From positions 248,001 to 312,000 of the forward strand of contig CP099603.1 in the NCBI GenBank assembly GCA_024372625.1: 64,000 nucleotides of DNA. The letters run 5' to 3'. Shown piece after piece: positions 17,225 through 26,328 of the stretch (its first letter is position 1; each line of letters opens with the position of its first letter). The translations under genes were made by a program, and so were the position numbers. The notes beneath the pieces were generated by a model. That model did not search any database. It was not told where the DNA came from and worked only from the letters and a program-made list of their open reading frames with translations. This stretch comes from Comamonadaceae bacterium OTU4NAUVB1. Its GTDB lineage: Bacteria; Pseudomonadota; Gammaproteobacteria; Burkholderiales; Burkholderiaceae_C.

Positions 17225-18442
17225 ATGTCGATCGCATCGGTGGTTCTTTGCATGGGAACACGTCCCGAAATTATCAAGATGGCGCCGGTCCATCGCGCGT
17301 TGCGGGCCGCGCGGGTGCCCACGCTGGTGCTTCACACGGGCCAGCACGACCAGATGGCCTGGCCGCTCTACGAGTTCTTCGACATGCGCCCCGACCACGT
17401 GCTCGCGCTCGATCGGAAGTCCACGTCGCTCTCCCACCTCACCGCCGCCCTGGTGGAGCAGTCGCACGGGGTGCTGGCCGAGGCGCGGCCGGCGGCGGTG
17501 CTGGTGCAGGGGGACACGACGAGCGCCATGGTCGGGGCGCTCGCGAGCTTCTACCTGCGGATTCCGGTCGGCCACGTCGAAGCCGGTCTGCGCACCTTCG
17601 ACACCGGCGATCCGTTCCCCGAGGAGGCCAACCGCCAGCTCATCGGCCGCCTGGCGCGCTGGCACTTTCCGCCCACCCGCATCGCCACGGCCAACCTGCG
17701 CCGCGAGGGCATCGCGCCCGGGTCGATCCACCAGACCGGCAACACCATCGTCGACGCCACCCAGTGGGGGGTGGCCTACCTGCGCGCGCTGCCCGACGGC
17801 GCGGCGGGCGTGCTGCCGCCGGAACTCTCATGCCTGGCCGCGACGCCCGGCCGCCAGCGCATCGTGCTGGTCACCGCGCACCGGCGCGAGAACTGGGGCG
17901 CGGGGATCGACTCGATCGCGCGCGGCGTGCGCCGGCTGCTGGAATCGCAACCGGGGCTGGCGGTGGTCTGGCCGGTGCATGCGAACCCCCAGGTGAAGGA
18001 GGCCGTGCATCGCGCCTTCGAGGGCATGGTGTGCGAGGAGGGCTCGCAGCTGCTGCTGTCCGAGCCGCTCAATTACCCGGCCCTGTTGTGGGTGATGTCG
18101 AGGTCGTGGCTGATCATGTCGGACTCGGGCGGCATCCAGGAGGAGGCCGTGTCGGCGCGGGTGCCGATCCTCGTGCTGCGCGAGACGACCGAGCGGCCGG
18201 AGCTGATCGCCGCCGGCGCGGGCAAGCTGGTGGGCACCGACGCCGACCGGCTGTGCCGCGAGTTCCTCGCGCTGCAGGGGGACCGCGGCCTGTACGAGCG
18301 CATGCGCACGGCCAGGAATCCGTTCGGCGACGGCCAGGCCGGCCCGCGCATCGCCGAGCTCATGTCGCGCGCGGTGCCGGCCGCGCCGCGCGCCGAGATC
18401 CGGGCGGCACGCGGCGAGACCGCCGAGGCCGGCACGCCGTAG
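17225..18442 (+). CDS. wecB: UDP-N-acetylglucosamine 2-epimerase (non-hydrolysing)
   Basis: A 405-residue cytoplasmic enzyme that converts UDP-GlcNAc to UDP-ManNAc. The fold has the expected landmarks: GTRPEIIKMAP, HTGQHDQM, VQGDTTSAM, VEAGLRTFDTGDPFPEEANR, VTAHRRENWG and SDSGGIQEEA. These include the acidic and histidine residues needed for the 2-epimerase reaction. AGAGGAG precedes the ATG with good spacing. It opens a six-gene run (spacings of 13, 11 and 36 bp, then two overlaps). In E. coli, WecB supplies ManNAc for the N4-receptor polysaccharide made by NfrB, and the same pairing here points to UDP-ManNAc as a donor. The C-terminal 25 residues are an unconserved-looking tail. Confidence 0.95.
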   Translation: MSIASVVLCMGTRPEIIKMAPVHRALRAARVPTLVLHTGQHDQMAWPLYEFFDMRPDHVLALDRKSTSLSHLTAALVEQSHGVLAEARPAAVLVQGDTTSAMVGALASFYLRIPVGHVEAGLRTFDTGDPFPEEANRQLIGRLARWHFPPTRIATANLRREGIAPGSIHQTGNTIVDATQWGVAYLRALPDGAAGVLPPELSCLAATPGRQRIVLVTAHRRENWGAGIDSIARGVRRLLESQPGLAVVWPVHANPQVKEAVHRAFEGMVCEEGSQLLLSEPLNYPALLWVMSRSWLIMSDSGGIQEEAVSARVPILVLRETTERPELIAAGAGKLVGTDADRLCREFLALQGDRGLYERMRTARNPFGDGQAGPRIAELMSRAVPAAPRAEIRAARGETAEAGTP

Positions 18443-18455
18443 CCGGAGCGCGTCG

Positions 18456-20003
18456 ATGGAATGGATGGACGTGATCGCGGCGGCGCTGGTCGCCCTCAAG
18501 CTGGTGTTCGTCGCCGTCAGCGTGGTCTTCCTGCTGTGCGGCCTGGACGATCTGGTCATCGACGGCTGCTATGGCGCCTGGCTGCTGCGCCAGCGCGCGT
18601 CGGGACGCGCCCGCGCGCAGCCGACCGAACAGCAGCTGCAGGACCGTCCCGAGCAGCCGATCGCCATCATGCTGCCGGCCTGGGACGAGTCGGCCGTCAT
18701 CCGGCCGATGCTGCTGCGCCTGCTCAGGACGCTGAACTACGGCAACTACCACGTGTTCGTGGGCACCTACCCGAACGACACCGCCACGCACGTGGAGGTC
18801 GAGCACGTGCGCGCCGTCTCCGACCGGGTGCACCGCATCTGCACGCCCGCCGACGGCCCGACCTGCAAGGCCGACTGCCTCAACTGGATCTACCAGGGCA
18901 TCCGGCGCCACGAGAAGGAGCACGGCATCCGCTTCGAGGTCTTCGTCATGCAGGACTGCGAGGACGTGATCCATCGGCTGGCCTACAAGGTCTTCAACCA
19001 CCTCGTCCCGGCCAACGACATGGTCCAGCTGCCGGTGCTGTCGCTCGACCGGAAGTGGCACGAGTTCACCGGCGGCCACTACCTCGACGAGTTCGCCCAG
19101 CTGCACTCGAAGGACCTGGTGGTGCGCGCGCTGCTCGACCGCAGCATTCCGGCCGCCGGGGTGGGGTGCGCCTTCAGCCGCCGCGCCTTCGAGACGGCCG
19201 CGGCGAACAATCACAACGAGCTGTTCAACATCGATTCGCTGACCGAGGACTACGACTTCGGCTTCCGCATGAAGGCGCTGGGCATGAAGCAGGTGTTCGC
19301 CAAGTTCGTCGTCGAGCGGCGCGTCGTGCGCCGCCACTGGCTGACCGGCCGGCCCCGCGAGGTGGCGCTGCGCGACTACGTGGCGATCCGCGAGTACTTT
19401 CCCTCGGGCTTCGGGGTCGCCGTGCGGCAGAAGGGCCGCTGGGTGGTCGGCATCACGCTGCAGGGCTGGAGCAGCCTGCGCTGGCGCGGCGGCCTCGCCA
19501 CCAAGTACATGCTCTACCGCGACCGCCGGGCGCTGGTGACGAACTTCTGCAACGTGCTGGGCTACGTGGTGGTGCTGGGCGTCGCGGCGCTCTGGGTGCT
19601 CAACGCGCTGGTGCCCGAATCGCTGCACTATCCGCCGGTGGTCGAGCCGGGCAGCTGGCTGTGGGACCTCACGCTCGTCAATGCCGCCCTGCTGGCCTGG
19701 CGCGTCGCCCAGCGCGCCTACTTCGTCCAGCGGCTCTACGGCTGGGCCCAGGCGCTGTGGTCGGTGCCGCGCATGGTGTGGGGCAACTTCATCAATTTCG
19801 CAGCGACGGGGCGCGCGGTGCGGCTGTACGCGCGTTTCCTGCGCACCGGCAAGCTCATCGCGTGGGACAAGACCACCCACACCTTCCCGTCCGAGGACGA
19901 CCTGCCCGACACCGACACCCCGGTCACCGCGCCGCCCGAGCACGGTCCCGGGCTCGCCGGCGCCACCGCCACCGCCTTCGCTTCCACGCCCCCCCATCCC
20001 TGA
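18456..20003 (+). CDS. nfrB: NfrB-like family 2 glycosyltransferase (polysaccharide synthase)
   Basis: A 515-residue inner-membrane GT2 enzyme. After an N-terminal transmembrane helix, the catalytic domain shows MLPAWDESAVI, the acidic metal site MQDCEDV, the acceptor/base motif SLTEDYDFGFRMK, and QKGRW, the family's QxxRW-type motif. Two to three helices and WDKTTHTFP follow. This pattern matches the phage-N4 adsorption protein B family, whose E. coli member makes a ManNAc-containing glycan. E. coli NfrB is about 745 residues and ends in a c-di-GMP-binding MshEN domain; this protein stops before that and ends in a disordered Pro/Thr tail. The upstream wecB and downstream nfrA support the call. 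Confidence 0.88.
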   Translation: MEWMDVIAAALVALKLVFVAVSVVFLLCGLDDLVIDGCYGAWLLRQRASGRARAQPTEQQLQDRPEQPIAIMLPAWDESAVIRPMLLRLLRTLNYGNYHVFVGTYPNDTATHVEVEHVRAVSDRVHRICTPADGPTCKADCLNWIYQGIRRHEKEHGIRFEVFVMQDCEDVIHRLAYKVFNHLVPANDMVQLPVLSLDRKWHEFTGGHYLDEFAQLHSKDLVVRALLDRSIPAAGVGCAFSRRAFETAAANNHNELFNIDSLTEDYDFGFRMKALGMKQVFAKFVVERRVVRRHWLTGRPREVALRDYVAIREYFPSGFGVAVRQKGRWVVGITLQGWSSLRWRGGLATKYMLYRDRRALVTNFCNVLGYVVVLGVAALWVLNALVPESLHYPPVVEPGSWLWDLTLVNAALLAWRVAQRAYFVQRLYGWAQALWSVPRMVWGNFINFAATGRAVRLYARFLRTGKLIAWDKTTHTFPSEDDLPDTDTPVTAPPEHGPGLAGATATAFASTPPHP

Positions 20004-20014
20004 AGGAGAACGCC

Positions 20015-20317
20015 ATGCATCGAGGCATCCACGCGGCCACGGCCGCATCCCTGCTCGCCCTGCACGCGGCCGTGCTTGCGGCCCCGGCCGCGGCGGACGC
20101 CGCGCCCGCGCCACAGGCCGCGCCGGCCGCCGCCGACGCCGTGGCGGCCGCGCGACGACCGGAGCCGCCCGTGCGCGCCGTGGTCGCGCCGCCCCGGCCC
20201 GCGGTCGAGACGGTGGTGCGGCCGGGCCTTGAGCGCATCGAGAAGCACGAACGCCTCACCGACGTGCTCAAGGCCCGCAAGCGCGCCGGGCGGTCCGACC
20301 GCGTGGTCGCCGATTGA
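20015..20317 (+). CDS. Small secreted Ala/Pro-rich protein of the polysaccharide cluster
   Basis: A 100-residue protein with a strong Shine-Dalgarno sequence (AAGGAGAA) 5 bp before the ATG. Residues 1-25 form a signal peptide (AASLLALHAAVLAAPAAA). A low-complexity Ala/Pro stretch follows, then a charged C-terminal helix (LERIEKHERLTDVLKARKRA). I do not recognise a family. It lies between the synthase and the deacetylase-like gene, the place where E. coli has no equivalent; the third E. coli gene, ybcH, is longer and not clearly similar. It could be a periplasmic linker or a scaffold for the export complex, but this is only inferred from position. Confidence 0.75.
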   Translation: MHRGIHAATAASLLALHAAVLAAPAAADAAPAPQAAPAAADAVAAARRPEPPVRAVVAPPRPAVETVVRPGLERIEKHERLTDVLKARKRAGRSDRVVAD

Positions 20318-20353
20318 GCGAAGCGAACCGAACCAAACCCTCAGGAGCCCACC

Positions 20354-22024
20354 ATGAGCATCTCGAATGCCTTCAAGCGCCTGCTGTGCGCATCCGTCCT
20401 CGCCATCGGCCTGTGCGTCGGGGCCCAGGCGCAGACGACGCCGATCCGCGCGCTGGTGCTGTACGACCAGCCCGACGACGGGCCCTACGCGAAGCTCGGC
20501 ATGGCCTACGCCATCATGCTGCGCAACCTGCTGGGGCACTGGAACACCACCGTGGACATGAAGCCCGTGCAGGGCTACACCGCCGGCCAGGTCGATCAGT
20601 ACGCGGTCACCTTCTACCTCGGCTCCTACTACGACCTGCCGATCCCGCCCGCCTTCCTGGCCGACGCCTACGGCACCACGCGGAAGATCGTCTGGTTCAA
20701 GAACAACCTGTGGCAGCTGGCATGGCACCCGGGCTACACCGGCTTCGCCGCCAAGTACGGCTTCAACTTCTCGAGCCTGCGCGGCCTGGACGCCGCGCCC
20801 ACCCCGGCCAATCCCAACCCCGGGTTCTTCGACACGGTCACCTACAAGACGCGGCCGCTGAAGAAGTACTACGCCTTCGACGCGGCGAGTGGGGCCATCA
20901 ACGCCGATCCGGACGTCGGGGTCGCGCAGATCGTCGACGCGGCGAAGGCGCAGCAGCTCGTGCCGATCGGCAATTCGCGCACCGGCGAGGTGATCCCCTA
21001 TGTGGTGAAGGGCGGCAACTTCTGGTACTTCGCCGACCTGCCGTTCTCCTACATCGGACCGCGCGACCGCTACCTCGTCATCTGCGACATGCTGCACGAC
21101 ATCCTGGGCGTCGACACCCCGACCCAGCAGCGCGCGCTGGTGCGGCTGGAGGACGTCAGCGCCCTGGTCAACCAGAACACCATGACGGTGCTGTCGAACT
21201 ACCTGCGGTCGAAGTCGATCCCCTTCGGCGTGGCGGCCATCCCCTACTACCACGATCCGCTGGGCGCCTACAACGGCGGCGTGCCCCAGACCGTGCGGAT
21301 GACCACCAACGGCACGCTCGCCCGCACGCTCAACTACGCGATCCAGAACGGCGGGAAGATCGTGCTGCACGGCTACACCCACCAGTACGCCAACTGGAAG
21401 AACCCGCACACCGGCGTGAGCGGCGACGACTACGAGTTCTGGGACATCGTCAACAACCGCGTGCTGCCCGTGGACACCGTGGCGGCGCACAAGGCGCGCA
21501 TCCAGTCGGGCGTCGCCGAACTCAGGCGCGGCGGTTTCACCGCCTTCGCCTGGGAGCCGCCGCACTACCAGATGTCTCCCAATGCCTACACGGCGGCGAC
21601 CCAGGTGCCGATGAACCCGCAGAAGCCGACCAACTTCACCACCTGGCAGCGCGCGGTCTACTACACCGCCACCACCCCCGACCTGCGGCCGACGGCGGCG
21701 AACCGGGACTTCGCCGTCGGGCAGTTCTTCCCCTACATCATCCAGCGCGACCACTACGGCCAGCGGATCCTGCCGGAGAACCTCGGCAACATCGAGTACG
21801 ACATTCGCGAGATCGATCCGTCGTCGAACTTCAACTACACCTGGGAGGACCTGAAGCTCAACGCCGAGAACGCGAAGGTGGTGCGCGACGGCTTCGCGTC
21901 GTTCTTCTTCCATCCGTTCTGGCTGGAGCCGGAGATCGGCAAGCCCGGCTTCCAGGACCTGCAGTCGATCATCAACGCCATCGAGGCGCTCGGCTTCCAG
22001 TGGGCCGACGCGAGCACGCTGTGA
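20354..22024 (+). CDS. DUF2334 polysaccharide deacetylase-like exported protein
   Basis: A 556-residue periplasmic protein. The signal peptide LLCASVLAIGLCVGAQAQ is clear. The body matches the DUF2334 branch of the NodB-type deacetylase fold: RLEDVSAL (263-270, with the metal-type Asp), PFGVAAIPYY, HGYTHQY (339-345, the His pair), FAWEPPHY, and the late FFFHPFW. Such proteins are expected to remove N-acetyl groups from a glycan during export. The stop codon overlaps the next start by 4 bp (GTGA), so translation of this gene and nfrA is probably coupled. The substrate is likely the polymer made by the upstream synthase. Confidence 0.85.
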   Translation: MSISNAFKRLLCASVLAIGLCVGAQAQTTPIRALVLYDQPDDGPYAKLGMAYAIMLRNLLGHWNTTVDMKPVQGYTAGQVDQYAVTFYLGSYYDLPIPPAFLADAYGTTRKIVWFKNNLWQLAWHPGYTGFAAKYGFNFSSLRGLDAAPTPANPNPGFFDTVTYKTRPLKKYYAFDAASGAINADPDVGVAQIVDAAKAQQLVPIGNSRTGEVIPYVVKGGNFWYFADLPFSYIGPRDRYLVICDMLHDILGVDTPTQQRALVRLEDVSALVNQNTMTVLSNYLRSKSIPFGVAAIPYYHDPLGAYNGGVPQTVRMTTNGTLARTLNYAIQNGGKIVLHGYTHQYANWKNPHTGVSGDDYEFWDIVNNRVLPVDTVAAHKARIQSGVAELRRGGFTAFAWEPPHYQMSPNAYTAATQVPMNPQKPTNFTTWQRAVYYTATTPDLRPTAANRDFAVGQFFPYIIQRDHYGQRILPENLGNIEYDIREIDPSSNFNYTWEDLKLNAENAKVVRDGFASFFFHPFWLEPEIGKPGFQDLQSIINAIEALGFQWADASTL

Positions 22025-25000
22025 AGACATCCCGCCGATCGCGTCCCGGCGCCGCCCGCGCCGCCCGCTCCGTCCTCGTCACCCGTGCCCCTGGCGCTCG
22101 CGGCGCCCCTGGCGACCTCGCGGCGGGCTGCCTGCTGTGCCTCTCGCTCGCCAGCGCGCCCGCCGCGTCCGCCGCGTCCGCGTTCGACGCGTCCGGCGGC
22201 GGTGGCGGTGGTGCGGCCGCCGTCTCGGCCGCGGCGTCCGGCGCGATCGGCTTCGTCGGGCGCGAATTCAACCGCTTCCGGGCCCACGCGCGCTTCGACC
22301 GTGCCTTCCGCATGCTGGCGGCCCAGCGGTTCGACGAGGCGGGACGCGATTTCGCCGATGGCCTCGCGCTCGACCCCGATCACCTGGCCGCGCGCCTGGG
22401 CTATGCCCAGCTGCTCGGCCGGCGCGGTGCCTATGCGGCGTCGGTCGCGCTGCTGGACGCGGCGCGCCCGGCCGACGGCCTGCCGCTGACGGCGCTGCGC
22501 CTGCGCGCCCAGATGCGCGCGGCCGCCGGCCAGTGGGCCGAGGCCATCGCCGACCACCAGGACGTCGTCGCGCACCCGGCGGCCAGCGCGGCGGAACGGC
22601 GCTTCGCGCTGGAGTCGGCGGCCGACCTGCACCTGCGCCTCGGGCAGCTCGACCAGGCGCTGGCCGCGCTCGAGCGCCTTCCGGCGGGCGACCGCGACGC
22701 CACGCCCACGCTGCTGCGCCGGGCGTTCGTCTACGAGCGGCTGCAGCGCTTCGGCGACGCCGCCGCCGCCTACGGGGAGGCGGCGTCGCGCGCCGATGCG
22801 GCCGCGCGCGGGGCGCAATGGCGCGATGCGCAGCGCGTGGCCGCCACGATGGCCGTGGCGCACCACGCGCAAACGGTCGCCTTCGCGCTCAACCTGCCGG
22901 CGCCGGCGCCGGGTGCCGGGGCGGACGCGTCGGTGCCCGCCGCCGGCCGGTCCGGCGCGGCGCGCACGACCGCGCACGGCGCCGCCGAGGCGCCGCGACG
23001 GGTGCGAACGGCCCAGCGGCTCGCCTTCGCGCAGTCGAAGGCCGGCCACTGGGGCGCGGCGGCCGACATCCAGGAACGCCTGCTCGGCGAGGGCGGCCTG
23101 ACGGCGGCCGAGCGGATCGAAGTCCTCGGCCAGCAGGCCTACGCGCTGAGCCAGCTCGGCGACCACGCCGCCGCCGCCCGCGCGCTCGAGCACCGGGCCG
23201 CGATGCCCGGGGGCGACACCCTCGAAACCCTCGAGCGGCTGGCGCACGCCCATGCGCTGGCCGGCCGGCCCGAAAGCGTCGCCGAGGCCCAGCGGCGCGC
23301 GCTCGACCAGGCCGGCGCCACGCCGGAGGAATGGCTGGCGCTGGCGCGTCGCCTGGTCGCCCTGCAGCGCACGCTCGGTCGCGACGACGACGCGATCGCC
23401 ACCTACCGCGCGATGCTCGCGCGCGAGCCCGGCGATGGGCGGGTCCGGCTCGAACTGGGGCTGCTGCTGCAGGCACGGGATCGCTGGCCGGAGGCCGAGC
23501 CGCATCTGGTCGCGGCCGCCGGCGACGCCACCGACGGCGTCGCCACGCTGGCGCTGGCGCGCGGACTGAAGGCGCGAGGGCGGGGCGCGGCGGCGATCGA
23601 GGTGCTGCAGCGCGTGCGCGGCGCCGATGCCCGAGCCGAAGCCGAGGCCGCGTCGTCCCTGCCCGTGGCGGTGCGCAAGCAGGTGCTCGACGAACTCGGG
23701 TACCTGCGCGAGGCCGCGGGCGACCTGCCCCGCGCGGCCGAGGACTGGCGCGCGTCGCTCGCGCTTGCGCCGGACCCGCGCATCGCGCTGGCGCTGGCCA
23801 GCGTGCAGCTGCGCGACGGGCAGGGCCAGGCCGCGCGCGGCACGCTTGACGAACTGGCCGGAACGGCCCCCGACGACGACGAGGCGCAGGCCGCGCGGCT
23901 GGACCTGCGCTGGCAGCTGGAGACGGCCCAGGAGCGCCACGCGGCCGCGCACGAGGCCGCCGCGCAGGCGCTGGCGCTGCGCCCGTCGGCCGCGCGGCGC
24001 TACCAGCTCGGGCGGTCCGAGCGCGAACTGGGCCGGTTGCCGCAGGCCATGGCGCAGTTCGAGCAGGCCTTCGCCGAGGACGCCCGCACCGAATACCTCG
24101 ACGCCCTGGCCTACGGCCACCGGGCCGCCGGGTCCTACCCGGAGGCCGTGCGCGCCTTCGAGGCGCTGCTGCAACGCCATCCGGAGCGCGACGCCCTCTA
24201 CGCCGACCTGGCCTACACGCTCATGCGCGCGGGCGACAACGACCGCGCCGCCGAATGGTTCAAGCGCGCCATCGATCGCCGCATCGAACGCGACGAGACC
24301 GTGAAGCTGGTCCAGGCGCCCGGCGCGCCGCTGCCCGCGATCACGCCACGGCGCGAGGACGACGAGCTGCGCGCCCTGCGCGACGAGGTGCGCAAGCTCA
24401 CCGAGCGCTGGACCCTGAGCGCCTACGAGTCGCTGCGCGGGGGGCGGAGCGACCGCGCCAGCACCATCGCAGGGGCCGAGTCGACCGGGCTGATCCCGTC
24501 GCAGGGCGGCGTGGAGGTGGCGTGGCGCCCGCCGGTGGTGGGGTTGCGCGACGAGCGCACGCTGGACGTGTTCGCGCGCCTGCTGTGGTCCAACCAGCCC
24601 GGTTCGCTGCGCATCGACAGCGCCAGCCGGCAGGCCGGCGTCGGCGTGCGCTACAAGCCGCTGCGCGAGCACTCGTTCTACCTCTCGGCCGAACGCCTGA
24701 TCGGCATCGGTGCCAACGCGCAGGACGACTGGCTGCTGCGCGCGTCCTACGGCTGGAGCAGCGGCTACGAGATGCGCGCCAACCAGGCGTCCTGGAACTA
24801 CACCACGCTGTTCGCCGACGTCGGCGCGTTCAGCGACCGGGACCACACGCGCGCCTTCTACGTGGAGGCGCGCCAGGGCCGCAGCTTCCGCGTCGGCGAG
24901 CGCTGGATCCTGACCCCGCACGTGGTGGCCGATGCGCGCCGGCAATGGCCCGACCCCGGCCGCTTCAACTACGCCGAGGTCGGCGGCGGCGTCTCCGCGC

Positions 25001-25125
25001 GCTACGTGTTCAACGAATCGCGCTACGTCACGCCGCGTTCCAGCGCGGAATTCGTGCTCCAGTACAAGAAGGGTTTCGACGCGGCGAAGAGCGGCTGGCT
25101 GCTGACCTCGGTGCTGAGGTTCTGA
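22021..25125 (+). CDS. nfrA: NfrA-like TPR and outer-membrane beta-barrel export protein
   Basis: A 1034-residue secreted protein starting at GTG 22021, overlapping the previous stop. The signal region is long and Arg-rich, with the hydrophobic core LAAGCLLCLSLASAPAASA. About residues 85-770 are tetratricopeptide repeats (for example YAQLLGRRGAYAASVALLDAA, ALAYGHRAAGSYPEAVRAFEALLQ, DLAYTLMRAGDNDRAAEWFKRAI). A short coiled segment links to a C-terminal beta-rich domain of the N4-adsorption-protein-A type, ending SAEFVLQYKKGFDAAKSGWL then LTSVLRF with a terminal Phe typical of outer-membrane barrels. The layout equals that of PgaA/BcsC-type exporters. In E. coli NfrA is the phage N4 outer-membrane receptor and exports the NfrB glycan. 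Confidence 0.87.
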   Translation: MKTSRRSRPGAARAARSVLVTRAPGARGAPGDLAAGCLLCLSLASAPAASAASAFDASGGGGGGAAAVSAAASGAIGFVGREFNRFRAHARFDRAFRMLAAQRFDEAGRDFADGLALDPDHLAARLGYAQLLGRRGAYAASVALLDAARPADGLPLTALRLRAQMRAAAGQWAEAIADHQDVVAHPAASAAERRFALESAADLHLRLGQLDQALAALERLPAGDRDATPTLLRRAFVYERLQRFGDAAAAYGEAASRADAAARGAQWRDAQRVAATMAVAHHAQTVAFALNLPAPAPGAGADASVPAAGRSGAARTTAHGAAEAPRRVRTAQRLAFAQSKAGHWGAAADIQERLLGEGGLTAAERIEVLGQQAYALSQLGDHAAAARALEHRAAMPGGDTLETLERLAHAHALAGRPESVAEAQRRALDQAGATPEEWLALARRLVALQRTLGRDDDAIATYRAMLAREPGDGRVRLELGLLLQARDRWPEAEPHLVAAAGDATDGVATLALARGLKARGRGAAAIEVLQRVRGADARAEAEAASSLPVAVRKQVLDELGYLREAAGDLPRAAEDWRASLALAPDPRIALALASVQLRDGQGQAARGTLDELAGTAPDDDEAQAARLDLRWQLETAQERHAAAHEAAAQALALRPSAARRYQLGRSERELGRLPQAMAQFEQAFAEDARTEYLDALAYGHRAAGSYPEAVRAFEALLQRHPERDALYADLAYTLMRAGDNDRAAEWFKRAIDRRIERDETVKLVQAPGAPLPAITPRREDDELRALRDEVRKLTERWTLSAYESLRGGRSDRASTIAGAESTGLIPSQGGVEVAWRPPVVGLRDERTLDVFARLLWSNQPGSLRIDSASRQAGVGVRYKPLREHSFYLSAERLIGIGANAQDDWLLRASYGWSSGYEMRANQASWNYTTLFADVGAFSDRDHTRAFYVEARQGRSFRVGERWILTPHVVADARRQWPDPGRFNYAEVGGGVSARYVFNESRYVTPRSSAEFVLQYKKGFDAAKSGWLLTSVLRF

Positions 25126-26198
25126 TGCCCGGCCCGCTGGCGAGGGCGAGGGCGCGGGAGGAGGCGGAGGCGCCCGGGCGGCGGACGGCGCTCGCGGGCC
25201 TGCTGGCGGCGGGCTGCCTGTTCGCGGGCTGCGCGTCGACGGCGCCGCGCCGCGCGTCGTCTCGCCTGGACGGGACGGTGGTCCAGTTCACCCCGGCGCA
25301 CAACCTGTACACGCGCGGCGACTGGACGCGGCTGTTGCAGGCCCTGCGCGCGCTGGGCATGACGCGCATCGTCGTGCAGTGGAGCGTCGACGGCACGACC
25401 GCCTACTACCCGTCGCGGCACTTCCGCATCGGGCCGATGCCGCCGCTGGAGACGCTGCTGGACCTGGCCGAGGCGGCCGGCATGCGCGTGCTGGTCGGCC
25501 TGGCCCACGACCCGCAGTACTGGCGCCACATCGCGGGCGAACCCGCCGAGGTGGCGCGCCACCTCGGCGCGTCGCGCGCGCGCTCGCTGCGCGCGGCGGG
25601 CGAACTCGCGCCCCGGCTCGCGCGGCGCGACGCGTTCGAGGGCTGGTACCTGAGCGAGGAGATCGACGACGTGAACTGGCGCGAGCCGGCGCGCCGCGCC
25701 GTCGTCGCCGCCCACCTGGGGGAACTGACCACGGCCCTGCGCGCGCTGGACGCGCGCGCGCGCATCGCGATCTCCGGCTTCGCCAATGCCGGGACCGACC
25801 CGGCCCTGCTGCGGGCGTTCTGGGACGCGCTGCTGGCCGAGGCGCCGGAGCTGGGCGTCGTGATGTTCCAGGACGGCGTGGGCGTGGGCAAGCTGTCGCT
25901 CGACGAACTGCCCGGGGTGCTGGACGCCGTGCGGCGCGCGGTCGAGGGCCGGGGTCGGGAGCTGCGGGTCATCGTCGAGGTGTTCCGCCAGACCGCCGGC
26001 GCGCCCATCGACGCGGCGCCGTTCGCGGCCGAACCCGCGCCGATCGAGCGGGTCCGCCGGCAGGTCGCGATCGCGCGGGCGTTCTCGGCCAGCCTGCTGG
26101 CCTTCACCGTGTCGGACTACATGAGCCCCGGGGACACGCCGGCCAAGGCGCGGCTTTTCGAGGCCTACCGCCGCGCCTGCGTGGAGGGCGACTGCTGA
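25125..26198 (+). CDS. DUF4434 glycoside-hydrolase-like lipoprotein
   Basis: A 357-residue exported protein whose ATG overlaps the nfrA stop by one base (TGATG). A hydrophobic stretch ends in the lipobox LFAGC followed by ASTA, so it is a likely lipoprotein with Cys near residue 37. The body is a TIM-barrel-like DUF4434 domain: GDWTRLLQALRALGMTRIVVQW, MRVLVGLAHDPQYW, FEGWYLSEEIDDVNW with a catalytic-type Glu pair, and LLAFTVSDYMSP. The family is related to glycoside hydrolases. With the DUF2334 protein it would give a deacetylase plus hydrolase set like the two domains of PgaB. It closes the cluster. Confidence 0.85.
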   Translation: MPGPLARARAREEAEAPGRRTALAGLLAAGCLFAGCASTAPRRASSRLDGTVVQFTPAHNLYTRGDWTRLLQALRALGMTRIVVQWSVDGTTAYYPSRHFRIGPMPPLETLLDLAEAAGMRVLVGLAHDPQYWRHIAGEPAEVARHLGASRARSLRAAGELAPRLARRDAFEGWYLSEEIDDVNWREPARRAVVAAHLGELTTALRALDARARIAISGFANAGTDPALLRAFWDALLAEAPELGVVMFQDGVGVGKLSLDELPGVLDAVRRAVEGRGRELRVIVEVFRQTAGAPIDAAPFAAEPAPIERVRRQVAIARAFSASLLAFTVSDYMSPGDTPAKARLFEAYRRACVEGDC

Positions 26199-26328
26199 GC
26201 GCGACGGCGCCGCCGTGCCCGCGCCCGGGGGCGCGTTGCGGTTAACCTCGTGGCTCCCGAGAGCCGCCGTCGCCGGGCGATCGCCCGCCCCGCCGGCGTT
26301 CCAGCCGCGATGGCGAACCGAGGTGAAC

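Noticed and set aside
18456..20003. Cellulose synthase (BcsA) call
   Set aside because: No PilZ domain, different catalytic surroundings, and neighbours are wecB and nfrA instead of bcsB/bcsC.
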